From the NCBI GenBank assembly GCA_021789735.1, contig JAJYJB010000073.1, positions 1 through 12,762 of the forward strand: a stretch of DNA of 12,762 nucleotides. Reading direction: 5' to 3'. The notes below the pieces were generated by a model. That model did not search any database, was not told the DNA's origin, and saw only the letters and a program-made list of their open reading frames with translations. Positions 1 to 7,769 of this stretch are shown piece after piece; the stretch's first letter is position 1, and each line of letters opens with the position of its first letter. A program made the translations under genes and the position numbers. This stretch comes from Nitrospirota bacterium. Lineage in GTDB: Bacteria; Nitrospirota; Thermodesulfovibrionia; Thermodesulfovibrionales; JdFR-88.

Positions 1-2
1 AC

Positions 3-80
3 GGCTACAGAGACGTCAAATACTTCCTGCTCAAGATCCATCAGCACTGTGGCCTGCTCAGCCCCAGGCTTTCAACATAA
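3..80 (+). CDS. 3' end of a cut-off gene, possibly a transposase
   Basis: The first bases read through in one frame as a 25-residue tail containing GYRDVKYFLLKIHQHCG and ending at a TAA at 78-80. The other two forward frames give unconvincing, low-quality peptides. The aromatic/basic pattern (GYRxxxYFxLKIxQHCG) resembles the C-terminus of some DDE transposases of the ISL3/IS204 kind as I remember them, but 25 residues are too few to be sure. The start lies outside the window. No terminal inverted repeat can be recognised in the 86 bases before the next gene, so the element's border is not defined. Confidence 0.4.
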   Translation, partial: GYRDVKYFLLKIHQHCGLLSPRLST

Positions 81-166
81 ATGCGAAAGAGGGAAAATTA
101 TTTATAATACCTTCATGACTTTTTCGATAGGAGAGCACATTTTTTAGCTCATTGAGAGGTGGCCTT

Positions 167-1234
167 ATGTCAAAAGTTCTGGTCCATCCCGCTACATATG
201 AAAATGCGGCCCTGGCCGTGGACAGGGTCTTCGAGGCCTTTCCGCTTGTGCTTGAGGGCCGGAAGGTCCTAATCAAGCCCAATGTCCTCAGGGCGTCCGA
301 GGCAAGGGAAGGGATCGTTACTAACCCCGCTGTCCTTCGCGCCGTGGTCGAAAAAGTGGAAGGGCTTGGGGCCGCCTCCATCACAGTGGGCGACAACCCG
401 GGGCTGTTCGATTACGGGGCAAACGAGGCCAGTTTCAGGAAAACGGGCCTGATGGAGGCATCCAAAGGGCATTATCAGAATATCGGCGATGATTCGGTGA
501 AGGTCCCGTTCAACGAAGCGTTCCTGCCCTCGGTCAGCGTCTCCCGGGCGGTTATGGAGGCCGACGTTGTCATCAGCCTTCCCAAGTTCAAGACCCACGG
601 GCTGACCGTCATAACCGGCGCCATCAAGAACAGCTACGGGATACTGCCTGGCGCGCAGAAGGCCACTCTGCACAAGGTGGCGGGAAGCCCGGCGCGCTTC
701 CATGAGGCCGTGGTGGAGGTCTTTCGCCTGAGGGTGCCGGACCTCTTCATAGTGGACGCGATAGTCGGAATGGAGGGGAACGGGCCTGCTTCCCCGGAGC
801 TCAGGGACATTGGCCTCATCTTGGCCTCGGACAACGCCGTCGCCATGGACGCCGTGATCGCGACAATGATGGGCTGTGAGCCAGGCGGGCTCAGGTTCCT
901 CCAAAAGGCGAAAGAGCTCGGCCTGGGCGACTATGACCTTGGGGCGATCGAGGTGATAGGAGAACTGAAGAGGCTGCCCGGTTTCAAGCTGCCGCCGATG
1001 GGCGGCGAGGCGCTGGTCCGGAACGATGCCATTCAGCAGATGATACACAACAGGACCGCGCTGCGGCCGGAAGCCGACCCCGCCCGGTGCACCGGATGCG
1101 GCACCTGCGCAGGCCATTGCCCGGCGGCCGCTCTTTCGATGAGCGGCGGCCTCCCGCTGGTGGACCCCGCGGTCTGCATAGCCTGTTTTTGCTGCCAGGA
1201 AATGTGCCCCGAGAAGGCGATCGCCTTAAGGTAA
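167..1234 (+). CDS. DUF362 protein with C-terminal 2x[4Fe-4S] ferredoxin domain
   Basis: The protein is 355 aa from the ATG at 167, which follows a GAGAGGTGG ribosome site at 154-162. A TTG at 152 in the same frame is less likely. Residues 1-290 form a DUF362 domain, with KPNVL near the N-terminus, GDNPG, the hallmark SLPKFKTHGLTVITGAIKN region, and DAIVGMEGNGP. Two bacterial-type ferredoxin motifs follow: CTGCGTCAGHCP (308-319) and CIACFCCQEMCP (337-348). Each has the CxxCxxCxxxCP spacing for a [4Fe-4S] cluster. There is no signal peptide or membrane segment, so it is probably cytoplasmic. DUF362 proteins with this architecture are common in anaerobes and syntrophs. Their reaction is not established, and an electron-transfer or redox-maturation role is inference. 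The gene stands alone and converges on the response regulator downstream. Confidence 0.9.
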   Translation: MSKVLVHPATYENAALAVDRVFEAFPLVLEGRKVLIKPNVLRASEAREGIVTNPAVLRAVVEKVEGLGAASITVGDNPGLFDYGANEASFRKTGLMEASKGHYQNIGDDSVKVPFNEAFLPSVSVSRAVMEADVVISLPKFKTHGLTVITGAIKNSYGILPGAQKATLHKVAGSPARFHEAVVEVFRLRVPDLFIVDAIVGMEGNGPASPELRDIGLILASDNAVAMDAVIATMMGCEPGGLRFLQKAKELGLGDYDLGAIEVIGELKRLPGFKLPPMGGEALVRNDAIQQMIHNRTALRPEADPARCTGCGTCAGHCPAAALSMSGGLPLVDPAVCIACFCCQEMCPEKAIALR

Positions 1235-1242
1235 AAGGCGGT

Positions 1243-1259
1243 CGGCGCCGGGGGCGCCG
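1243..1259 (+). terminator. Candidate hairpin terminator after the DUF362 gene
   Basis: Perfect 7-bp arms CGGCGCC (1243-1249) and GGCGCCG (1253-1259) enclose a GGG loop and are followed by TCTTT. The hairpin sits 9 nt after the DUF362 stop in the space between two convergent genes. The T tract is short, so termination may be weak. Confidence 0.45.
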
Positions 1260-1323
1260 TCTTTGGGGCAGGGCTCATGCGGGAGGAAACAGCCTGAAGG
1301 GCGAAGCTGAAAAAATAAAATCC

Positions 1324-1677
1324 CTATAGCGCTTCGATCATCTGTTTGAGCTTCCCCAGATCGAGCGGCTTGCTTATGTACCGTATGTCCCTGTTCTCGC
1401 TGATCTGCTCCGTTATCAGGTTTTTCGAATAGCCGCTCATCAGTATTATCGGGATGCCAAGCTCTTCGTTTATCTTCCTGGCCGCCTCGATGCCGCCTAT
1501 CTCTCCCTTTATCTTCACGTCCATCAGGACGAGGTCCGGCCGCTCCTTGCCCGCCCTGCTTATCGCCTCCTCGCCGGATGTAACAGGCTCTCCGGGCTCA
1601 AAACCCCACATCTCAAGCAGGTCGGAAAGGTTCATCGCCGTGATCACTTCGTCCTCCACTATCAGGATCCGTTTCAA
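1324..1677 (-). CDS. Single-domain response regulator (CheY-like receiver)
   Basis: This 117-aa protein is only a receiver domain. The acidic pocket is E8/D9, the phosphoacceptor is D53 (in LVLMDVKIKG), the switch residue is S81 (in ILMSGYS) and the conserved lysine is K103 (in ISKP). All key residues are present, so it should accept a phosphoryl group. There is no DNA-binding or enzymatic output domain, so it must signal through a partner protein or act within a phosphorelay. The start is TTG, not ATG: AGAGGGGG lies directly upstream and the frame begins KRILIVEDE as expected for the family. The extended GEIGGIEAA loop and GYS motif resemble receivers paired with PAS/hybrid histidine kinases. 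No kinase gene is in the window, and the output is unknown. Confidence 0.9.
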   Translation of the reverse strand: MKRILIVEDEVITAMNLSDLLEMWGFEPGEPVTSGEEAISRAGKERPDLVLMDVKIKGEIGGIEAARKINEELGIPIILMSGYSKNLITEQISENRDIRYISKPLDLGKLKQMIEAL

Positions 1678-1924
1678 TTTTCCCCCTCTTTCAGCGCTCT
1701 TTTAAGCGGGCTGCTTCCTCTTTCCAGCTTCAAGCCGCCTGACTTAATTATAGGTGAAATCCTCAAGTTGAGATAGGCGGAGGCAGGGGGCTTCCGGCAA
1801 TACCAAAAAAATCGCAGCGGCCCTTGATGTCCGGGGCAGGATACATGGTAGAATTTTTTTGGAGGGCGAAAATTTTTTTTGTTTTCCGCCGAAAATAAAA
1901 AAAGGATCCGGGACAATTTAAAAG

Positions 1925-2632
1925 ATGTTGGTTGGCTACAGGATAACGCGGCCTGAGGAGGCCGGGCGGTTCAGGGCAGACCTCGTTCAGATATCGGTCT
2001 ACCGCGGGATGGAGGGCAACGTCCAGCGCGTTGCCGGCTGCGCTCGCGCATGCAGGCGGATAGGCCGCCCGTACGTCATTCATCCCGTGAATTATTCGCT
2101 TGCGGACAGCGACCCGCGGGCCCTTTCGGAGCTAAAGGAGATGGCCAGATGGTCCGACCTGGGGTTCATCCTCCATGACGAGGTCGCCCCCGATGGCGGC
2201 AGGCTGACTGGCAGACTGGCTGAGGACCTGCGGAAAAATGCGGATGAACTTCACGTCCCCGTGTCCTTTGAGGACGCCGTGAACGTTGGCGATGTCATCT
2301 GGTTCTGGAGCAACTTTGCCCTTTCCATAACGCTTGATGTCGGCCATCTTGAGTCCGCCGGGATAGACTCCCTTGAGTTCGTGAAAAAACTGGACGCCCA
2401 GACCCTCGGCAAGATAGATTTTGTCCACATGCACAGAAAGCACCTCCTGAGGGGAGGGCTGACGGACCACTGGCCGCTTGTGCCTGGCTGCCGGGAGCTC
2501 TTGGCCCTCCAGGAGCTGGTCAGGTCAAGGCCGGGCGTACGGGCTGTGCTGGAGCTTAATGAGGAAGAGACGGAATCCAATCTGGAGCTGCTCTACGCCA
2601 TCAAGGAATCCGTGTCGTCCAGGGACAGATAG
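1925..2632 (+). CDS. Xylose-isomerase-like TIM-barrel protein (sugar phosphate isomerase/epimerase or AP endonuclease 2 family)
   Basis: This 235-aa protein has the beta-strand-end motifs of the AP_endonuc_2 / sugar phosphate isomerase/epimerase TIM barrel: LVQISVY near the N-terminus, YVIHPVNYS, LGFILHDEV, VPVSFEDAVN, LSITLDVGHL, DFVHMHRKH and AVLELNEEE. The histidines, aspartate and glutamates in these motifs are the usual divalent-metal ligands, so a metal-dependent isomerase, epimerase or lyase is plausible. It is shorter than the usual 260-300 aa, and the family's DxHxPxGxG motif is degraded to DHWPLVPG. The upstream AT-rich stretch offers only a weak ribosome site, but this ATG gives the expected short N-terminal strand. 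There is no signal peptide. The substrate cannot be told, and no sugar-metabolism genes are adjacent. Confidence 0.75.
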   Translation: MLVGYRITRPEEAGRFRADLVQISVYRGMEGNVQRVAGCARACRRIGRPYVIHPVNYSLADSDPRALSELKEMARWSDLGFILHDEVAPDGGRLTGRLAEDLRKNADELHVPVSFEDAVNVGDVIWFWSNFALSITLDVGHLESAGIDSLEFVKKLDAQTLGKIDFVHMHRKHLLRGGLTDHWPLVPGCRELLALQELVRSRPGVRAVLELNEEETESNLELLYAIKESVSSRDR

Positions 2633-2913
2633 CCCCACTCCTTCAGGCCTGCCTGAAATGCCCTTCTTTCTTTTTGAAGGACCGCTTTGCATAATTGCAA
2701 GTCAGGCCCCGCGCAAAAAAGAAGAAAATTCCCCGGCCCCCCGGGCCTTGGAAAAGACTCCGAAGCATGGCCGCTCTCAACCGGCATGCCTGTTTTTGGA
2801 CAACAGGGTAAAACAAGCTGCCCAGATAGGGGAGGGCATAGGCGCCAGGCTGCCTGCCCATGCCCTCAAATGGTGAAAGACCGGGACATCCCCTGGGTGC
2901 GGCTTCTGTTTTT

Positions 2914-3387
2914 TTATTTGCCCGCCATCTGGGCCATCATGTTCTTTGCGCCTTCCTGCAGCTCCTGCTGTGTTACGTCCCTTGTGTGGGTGGCAAGGCT
3001 CCAAGTGAAGCCGAAGGGGTCCTTCACAATGCCGACCCTGTCGCCCCAGAACATGTCCTGAACGGGCATATGCTGCCCGGCCCCGGCCTCCAGGGCCTTC
3101 TGGAAGGCGCTGCCCGCGTTATCGACATAGACGTAGAAGTTTACCGGGGAGCCCCCAAGCGTCTCGATGCCTTTGCACGGCTGGTTCGGGACCTCATCTC
3201 CGAGCATCATGATCGAGTCGCCGATCTGGATCTCTGCGTGCATGGTCCCCTTGCCGTTCGGCCCCGCAATGGCGTACCGCTCTACCGCGCCAAAGGCCTT
3301 TTTGTAAAATTCGATAGCCTTGCGGGAATCCTTGAAGGTAAATTGCGGCGTCAGGCTGTGGAACCCTTCGGGCATTGCTTTTGCCAT
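2914..3387 (-). CDS. VOC-superfamily protein, PhnB/glyoxalase-like
   Basis: The protein is 157 aa with an ATG at 3387 behind a strong AAGGAGG site. It shows the PhnB-like VOC fold: SLTPQFTFKDSRKAIEFYKK at residues 11-30, MHAEIQIGDSIMMLGDE at 49-65, VNFYVYVDN at 82-90, and DMFWGDRVGIVKDPFGFTW at 111-129. H50 and nearby acidic residues could contribute to a metal or ligand site. PhnB-like members are mostly of unknown function despite being named after the phosphonate locus; relatives include bleomycin-resistance-type binders and glyoxalases. It is transcribed away from the oxidoreductase gene on its right, and the two may share control from the 315-bp gap. A methionine-rich, helical tail of about 20 residues (QEGAKNMMAQMAGK) extends beyond the domain. 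Confidence 0.85.
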   Translation of the reverse strand: MAKAMPEGFHSLTPQFTFKDSRKAIEFYKKAFGAVERYAIAGPNGKGTMHAEIQIGDSIMMLGDEVPNQPCKGIETLGGSPVNFYVYVDNAGSAFQKALEAGAGQHMPVQDMFWGDRVGIVKDPFGFTWSLATHTRDVTQQELQEGAKNMMAQMAGK

Positions 3388-3442
3388 TTTTTACTGCCTC
3401 CTTTTTATGCATTTTTTTTTTTTTTTGACCGGGAACTTCGGG

Positions 3443-3471
3443 AACTTTCCCGTTTTTTTTGCGGGAAAGTT
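3443..3471. repeat. 10-bp inverted repeat in divergent intergenic region
   Basis: The arms AACTTTCCCG (3443-3452) and CGGGAAAGTT (3462-3471) match perfectly around a T-rich 9-nt loop. The repeat lies 55-85 bp upstream of the VOC start. It could be an operator or an RNA hairpin; nothing in the sequence decides which. Confidence 0.5.
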
Positions 3472-3613
3472 TTCACCAGTTTTCACCAAACTAGGGAGCT
3501 TTATATCAATTTCTCTCATAAAACTGGACCGATTTCAACTTTTTTTGAGGAAAGAGACGTTTTTTTTCTTTGAAGAAAGAGGCGGGGTGAAAATCCACCA
3601 GGGGCCGGCCCGC

Positions 3614-3641
3614 TTGACCTGCGCCGCACGTGCAATAGAAT
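3614..3641 (+). promoter_or_regulatory. Candidate sigma70-type promoter of the oxidoreductase gene
   Basis: A -35 box TTGACC (3614-3619) and a -10 box TAGAAT (3636-3641), each 5 of 6 to consensus, are separated by 16 bp. Transcription would begin near 3648, leaving a leader of about 55 nt that carries GAGAGGAGG just before the ATG at 3703. Confidence 0.55.
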
Positions 3642-3702
3642 TAGGTTAAGGGGGCGGGGGAACAAAGCTGTTCCGGGAAAGAACGAGAGGAGGAAACAAA
3701 AA

Positions 3703-4731
3703 ATGCCAAAAGGCCAGGGCTCGGGCGGCGCGGCGGCCGCAACAGAGAAGCAGAGAAGGCGGGCAGGGCAGATGCATGAAAAAACCATGCTGGCGGCCGC
3801 GATAGACCGCTTTGGCCCTCCGGAGGTGCTTACGCTGCACACCCTTCCCGTGCAAAAGCCGGGGCCGGGCGAGGTGCTTGTCGCGCTCCATTCGGCTGGC
3901 GTCGGCTCCTGGGACGCGAAGATACGGGACGGCTCCTGGGCTACGCATAAAAAGTTCCCGCTTGTGCCGGGCGCCGACGGCGCGGGTTTTATCGCCGAAA
4001 AAGGGGCTCGCGTGCGGGACCTCAAAGAGGGGGACCGCGTATGGGCCATGCATTATGAAAACCCCAGGGGCGGGTTCTACGCCGAATATGTGACGGTGGA
4101 TGCGGCAGACGTTGCGCTTGCGCCAAAGCAGCTCTCTCTCCCCGAGGCGGCCGCGGCGGTTGTGACCGGGCTTACCGCCCTCCAGGGCATTGACGACATC
4201 CTCCATGTGGAAAACGGCGAGACCGTGCTTGTCTTCGGGGCATCGGGCGGGGTGGGCTCGATTGCTGTGCAGTTTGCGAAGCTCAGGGGTGCCAGGGTGA
4301 TCGCCACCGCCACAGGCAGGAACGCGACCCGGTTCGTGCGGGACCTGGGGGCGGACGAGGTGTTTGACGCCAGGAGCGCCGATGCCTTGGAACAGCTTCG
4401 TGCGCTTGCCCCGGAGGGGCTTGACGCGGTGCTTGCCCTTGCGGGAGGGACCGGGCTAGAGCGGTGCCTGGGCCTCGTGCGCCCGGGAGGAAGGATCGCA
4501 TATCCAAACGGCGTGGAGCCGGTACCCGTGAAGCGCCGCACTGCCACACTTAAGGCTTACAACGGGGAGGCCGGTCCGGCACAGTTCGAAAGGCTGGGTT
4601 TTGCCGTTGAGGAAGCCGGGTTCAAAGTCCCTATTGCGGCGACATTTACTCTTGAGCAGGCCGCAGAGGCGCACGAGAGGCTGGAGCAGGGGCATGTGCT
4701 GGGGAGGATCGTGCTGCAGATACGGCCCTGA
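3703..4731 (+). CDS. MDR-family NADPH:quinone oxidoreductase (zinc-independent)
   Basis: The protein is 342 aa. Residues 30-140 form the GroES-like substrate domain (EVLTLHTLPVQKPGPGEVLV, VPGADGAGFI, LKEGDRVWAM). Residues 141-300 carry the Rossmann fold with the nucleotide motif GASGGVG at 179-185. The C-terminal part ends in the family-typical HVLGRIVLQI. The cysteine/histidine zinc ligands of alcohol dehydrogenases are missing, which points to the quinone oxidoreductase/enoyl reductase branch using NADPH. The ATG at 3703 has an excellent GAGAGGAGG site. It adds about 23 Gly/Ala/Arg-rich residues before M24 (3772), where family members normally begin, and M24 has no comparable ribosome site. 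The natural substrate is unknown. A carboxymuconolactone-decarboxylase-family gene follows 110 nt later in the same direction and may be co-transcribed. Confidence 0.87.
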   Translation: MPKGQGSGGAAAATEKQRRRAGQMHEKTMLAAAIDRFGPPEVLTLHTLPVQKPGPGEVLVALHSAGVGSWDAKIRDGSWATHKKFPLVPGADGAGFIAEKGARVRDLKEGDRVWAMHYENPRGGFYAEYVTVDAADVALAPKQLSLPEAAAAVVTGLTALQGIDDILHVENGETVLVFGASGGVGSIAVQFAKLRGARVIATATGRNATRFVRDLGADEVFDARSADALEQLRALAPEGLDAVLALAGGTGLERCLGLVRPGGRIAYPNGVEPVPVKRRTATLKAYNGEAGPAQFERLGFAVEEAGFKVPIAATFTLEQAAEAHERLEQGHVLGRIVLQIRP

Positions 4732-4841
4732 AAACGGGCGACGGTCTTCTGCATGCCGTGATGGGGACCAGCCCCGTCCGCATGGGCCGGGGTATGGATG
4801 GCCGCGCGGCGGACCAAACAGCAAAAAAGGAGATGGAAAAA

Positions 4842-5165
4842 ATGATAACCACTGACGAACAAAGAGCGATAGAGGACTTCAGGGCCGTAGCGCCGGAATT
4901 TGCGAAGCTGACACAGGAGGTCCTTTTCGGTGACATATGGAAGCGTCCCGGGCTCTCGCAGCGGGACAAAAGCCTGATCACTGTCACCTGCCTGGTTGCG
5001 CTGAATCGCGTCGAGCAGGTCGAGTTTCATCTCAAGAAGGCCTTAGAGAACGGCCTGACGAAGGAAGAGCTTGCGGCTGCTATCACGCACATTGCATTTT
5101 ACGCCGGCTGGCCCACCGCGGCCTCGGCGATAAATCACCTGAAAAAAGTAATGGACCGGCAATAA
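4842..5165 (+). CDS. Carboxymuconolactone decarboxylase (CMD) family protein
   Basis: From the ATG at 4842 the protein is 107 aa. I chose this start because GGAG (4829-4832) lies 9 nt ahead of it. The in-frame ATG at 4833 abuts the ribosome site, and those at 4758 and 4794 add a non-conserved basic leader. The core is the all-helical CMD fold, with RDKSLITVTCLVALNRVEQ, VEFHLKKALENGLTKEEL and AAITHIAFYAGWPTAASAI. This matches PcaC-like and stand-alone CMD proteins. The CxxC of AhpD peroxidases is absent (only C50), so a peroxiredoxin-reductase activity is unlikely. Most small proteins of this type have no proven reaction. It ends 19 bp from the end of the convergent respiratory operon, with no clear terminator between them. 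Confidence 0.85.
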   Translation: MITTDEQRAIEDFRAVAPEFAKLTQEVLFGDIWKRPGLSQRDKSLITVTCLVALNRVEQVEFHLKKALENGLTKEELAAAITHIAFYAGWPTAASAINHLKKVMDRQ

Positions 5166-5184
5166 GTTTTTTCATGGAGTATTT

Positions 5185-6921
5185 TCATTTCAGGGTCTTT
5201 ATGTAAGCTATGATCGCATCGACCTCCTTGTCGGTCAGCGGTATCTTGGGCATTATCGGCGGATAGCCCTTGACGACCCAAACGTCGGGATGCTTTATCA
5301 TGAATTCCAGGTACTCTTTGTCCACGGTTTTGACAACGGGCTTCCCGTTCACCATTACGGTCACCTTGTTCCCGTATATTCCCTTATAGCTTGGCCCGAC
5401 TTTCGGCTGGCCCGTTGTCGTGTGGCAGCCGAGACAGCCCTTGCTCCTGAGGAGGGCAAGCCCTTCGCTTGCCTGCGGGGCCGGTCCAACGGCCGGAGCG
5501 GCCTGCGTTTCTTCACCTGCCGCATGGCCCGGTTTTCTCCGGGTCGCCAGAAAAGCCAGCAGATCTTCGGTTTCCGTGGTGGAAAGGATGTGCGCGAATA
5601 CCGGCATGTTGTACGCGCCGTTCATGATGCGCAGCGTCATCTGCTGGCGGGTAAGCTGGTCCGCAATGTAGCTCAGGTCCGGCCCTCTTTTCCCTCCATG
5701 GCCGTCTATCGTATGGCAGAAGAGGCAACCCTTCTCGTTGAAAACCATTGCCCCGTCATACACGGGTCCGGAAGAGGCCCCTATGATATCTGCGGTCAGG
5801 GGGGCGGCGTTGAAGCGGGGGGACCAGTCGGCATTTTTCCCCGCCAGGCTCATCGCGCCAAGACCGAAGGCTATGAATATTACAGCGGCCACACCCAAAG
5901 GTCTCCGCGCCGGATGCCGCTCCCCGAAGCTGCTTACCAGCGGGACCGCAATAAGGACCAGGATGATCAAAATGGGCGCCGCAACCATGACATAGTTCTC
6001 TAAGGCATGAGGCAGCAGGGCCAGCATGGCGTAATACCACAAGAGATACCAGTCCGGGCGCGGCTTCGCATTTATCAGCGAAGGGTCGGGCGGCCTGTCA
6101 AGCCTGTGCGGGCCAAATATCCAGGCAAAAAGCAGGATGCCCATGACCATCGCGAGGGCGAAAACCAGGTCGCGCCAGGCGGCTTCGGGCCAGAAAGGGA
6201 CGCCTTCCTTCCGCAGCATGTCTTCATATTCCGGCCGGTACGTCGCGGGATCTGTCCTGCGCCCTGGCACCGGGGGTTCGGACACCCCGTTGCGCAGCAC
6301 CAGGTAAAGGTGCAGGCCGGCAAACGCGAAGATCAGGAGCGGGAAAAAAACGGCATGAACCGCAAAGATCCGGCTCAAGGTAGAGGAGCCAACTACATAG
6401 CCGCCCAGGATGAAGTGCGCAAGCCACGTGCCTATCAGGGGGACGCGCCCGGCCATCTCCGCAGCCACTACCAGCGTCCATAACCCGCTCTGGTCCCAGC
6501 GCATTGCCTGGCCTGTGGCGGCCATCAATACCGTGAACACCCAAAGGAACACGCCGCTGTACCAGTTCACTTCCCGCGGGAACTTGTAGCTGCCGGTCAG
6601 GAAAACCCTGCAGAGATGAATGGTGATCATAACGACCATGGCCGATGCTCCCCACCAATGCATGCCCCTGAGGAAGCCGGCCAGCGGAGATCTGTCAATG
6701 TGCTTCAGGCTTTGATAGGCGCCGCCCGTCGAGGAGACGTAGACCGTCAGCAGGCCGGTCCCCGTGACCACCTGCAGGATAAAAGCCGTCAGGACCGCGC
6801 TGCCGAAGACATATTTCCACCTGGCCCCGGGCGGGACCGGATGGCCGGCCTGCTTTTTGATCATTCCCGCCAGGCCGGTCCTGATGTCCAGCCATTGCGA
6901 AAATCTTTTCAACAGTTTCAT
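5185..6921 (-). CDS. Cytochrome b fused to a diheme cytochrome c (bcc-type quinol:cytochrome c oxidoreductase core)
   Basis: This 578-aa fusion holds a complete cytochrome b and two cytochrome c heme sites. The b hemes are ligated by H88/H102 and H189/H204. The 14 residues between the second pair are typical of b6-type proteins, and PDWY (289-292) stands in for the PEWY quinol-site motif. After the last membrane helix (about 341-360) come CLFCH (399-403) and CLGCH (496-500), with M439 and M557 as likely distal ligands. The two c domains are joined by an Ala/Pro-rich linker (about 461-485). The c domains would lie on the outer face of the membrane. The protein would oxidise quinol with the Rieske protein encoded 22 nt upstream and pass electrons through its own c hemes to the caa3 oxidase of the same operon. 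The fused diheme part replaces a separate cytochrome c1. It is the last gene of the operon and has a GGGGAG ribosome site. Confidence 0.95.
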   Translation of the reverse strand: MKLLKRFSQWLDIRTGLAGMIKKQAGHPVPPGARWKYVFGSAVLTAFILQVVTGTGLLTVYVSSTGGAYQSLKHIDRSPLAGFLRGMHWWGASAMVVMITIHLCRVFLTGSYKFPREVNWYSGVFLWVFTVLMAATGQAMRWDQSGLWTLVVAAEMAGRVPLIGTWLAHFILGGYVVGSSTLSRIFAVHAVFFPLLIFAFAGLHLYLVLRNGVSEPPVPGRRTDPATYRPEYEDMLRKEGVPFWPEAAWRDLVFALAMVMGILLFAWIFGPHRLDRPPDPSLINAKPRPDWYLLWYYAMLALLPHALENYVMVAAPILIILVLIAVPLVSSFGERHPARRPLGVAAVIFIAFGLGAMSLAGKNADWSPRFNAAPLTADIIGASSGPVYDGAMVFNEKGCLFCHTIDGHGGKRGPDLSYIADQLTRQQMTLRIMNGAYNMPVFAHILSTTETEDLLAFLATRRKPGHAAGEETQAAPAVGPAPQASEGLALLRSKGCLGCHTTTGQPKVGPSYKGIYGNKVTVMVNGKPVVKTVDKEYLEFMIKHPDVWVVKGYPPIMPKIPLTDKEVDAIIAYIKTLK

Positions 6922-6943
6922 TGCCGCTTTTTCTCCCCGGCTG

Positions 6944-7465
6944 TCAAGCGATAGGTATTGGACGGGTCTGCAGTTCCACCTGCCCGCCGCTCACCCTGAC
7001 CTGGAAGCGCTGCAGAGGGAAGGGAGCGGGACCCGCCGCCACAGTCCCGTCCGCATAGTAAACGCTGCCATGACAGGGACACATGAATAGTTTTGAGGAA
7101 GGTTCCCACCTCACAGGACAGCCAAGATGGGAGCAATTGAGAACGAAAGCGATAAAATCCGTGTCCCCGACCCTTCGCACCCAGGCCCCTGTCTTTGCCG
7201 TTTCCCCCGCCCAGGCCGTCGCCGAAGGGTTCGTGAAGGAGACCAAGACCGTATCACCGACGGTAAACCGGTTTACCGGTCCCACGGATACCCACTGCCG
7301 CTGCATCTTTTGAAAAGCCGGCTCCAGAATGTAGCCGATCACCGGCAGCCCCATGGCAAGCGTTATCAGGCTCCCGGCAGCAACTCCCAGCAGGCCCAGG
7401 AAACGGCGTCTGCCCGAGTTTTTTTCCCCGGACTGGCCGGCCATATTTTCATTGCTGTTTTTCAT
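6944..7465 (-). CDS. qcrA: Rieske [2Fe-2S] protein of the bc complex
   Basis: The protein is 173 aa. The N-terminus carries a twin-arginine signal (SGRRRFLGLLGVAAG) that runs into a single hydrophobic anchor ending near residue 46, as in Rieske proteins exported folded by Tat. The cluster motifs are CSHLGC (C111, H113, C116) and CPCHGS (C129, C131? numbering: CP at 129-130, CHGS at 131-134), giving two cysteine and two histidine ligands plus the disulfide pair. A GPAPFPLQRF proline loop follows. It would take one electron from quinol and deliver it to the c hemes of the fused cytochrome b/c. The ATG has an AGGAG site 10 nt upstream. The 76-nt gap to the upstream small gene contains a short AT-rich stretch but no clear promoter. 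Confidence 0.95.
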   Translation of the reverse strand: MKNSNENMAGQSGEKNSGRRRFLGLLGVAAGSLITLAMGLPVIGYILEPAFQKMQRQWVSVGPVNRFTVGDTVLVSFTNPSATAWAGETAKTGAWVRRVGDTDFIAFVLNCSHLGCPVRWEPSSKLFMCPCHGSVYYADGTVAAGPAPFPLQRFQVRVSGGQVELQTRPIPIA

Positions 7466-7541
7466 TTAAGATGTCTCCTGCCCATTTTATGCCTTACGGC
7501 ATCGAATGTAAGGATTTTTCTGATTAAACAAGATTCGCTCG

Positions 7542-7769
7542 CTAGCCGCTCGCTACCCATTTTACGATTGCGATAATAAAGAGGATTATTCCCGGTATGC
7601 CTATGATCTTTGATGTCAGGACGCCCAGTCCCATAAACGTCGCTCCCAGTGAAAGCACGAATGGCCAGTAAGTCGGAGAGGGAATGAATTCCGGCTTCGG
7701 GATGCTCCAGCCTTCGGGCCGGCCTTCCGGCCTTCCCGGCGCGTTTTGATTTTCATTGTGGTCCGGCAT
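7542..7769 (-). CDS. Small two-helix membrane protein of the oxidase cluster (subunit IV-like)
   Basis: The protein is 75 aa from the ATG at 7769, which follows GGAGAAAGGA and overlaps the 3' end of ctaG by 17 nt. The alternative upstream ATG at 7793 would lie deeper inside ctaG. A hydrophilic, Gly/Pro/Glu-rich N-terminus leads to PKPEFIPSPTYWPFVLSLG and two hydrophobic helices with a short turn. The P-x-PTYWPFVLSLG motif is like that at the start of small subunit IV-type proteins, or of C-terminal extensions of subunit I, in caa3/aa3 oxidases. A structural or assembly role in the oxidase is inferred from this motif and the gene's place between ctaG and the Rieske gene. No cofactor ligands are visible. 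Confidence 0.7.
   Translation of the reverse strand: MPDHNENQNAPGRPEGRPEGWSIPKPEFIPSPTYWPFVLSLGATFMGLGVLTSKIIGIPGIILFIIAIVKWVASG

Larger units (their letters stand above)
3388..3702. other. T-rich intergenic region between divergent genes
   Basis: No gene is seen here. The region has runs of T (3411-3426, 3453-3460, 3561-3568), short direct repeats (GGGAACTT twice at 3430-3448; TTTTCACCA twice at 3470-3489), a 10-bp hairpin and, near the right end, a promoter for the oxidoreductase. The T-rich left part is the leader and upstream region of the VOC gene. Confidence 0.6.

Noticed and set aside
269..1117. 282-aa antisense open frame opposite the DUF362 gene
   Set aside because: It is a shadow frame in G+C-rich DNA; the opposite strand carries a clear DUF362/ferredoxin protein.
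1863..1890. Imperfect GGCGAAAA...TTTTCCGCC inverted repeat before the TIM-barrel gene
   Set aside because: The arms pair only with a bulge, the loop is a homopolymer, and it points to no clear terminator or operator.
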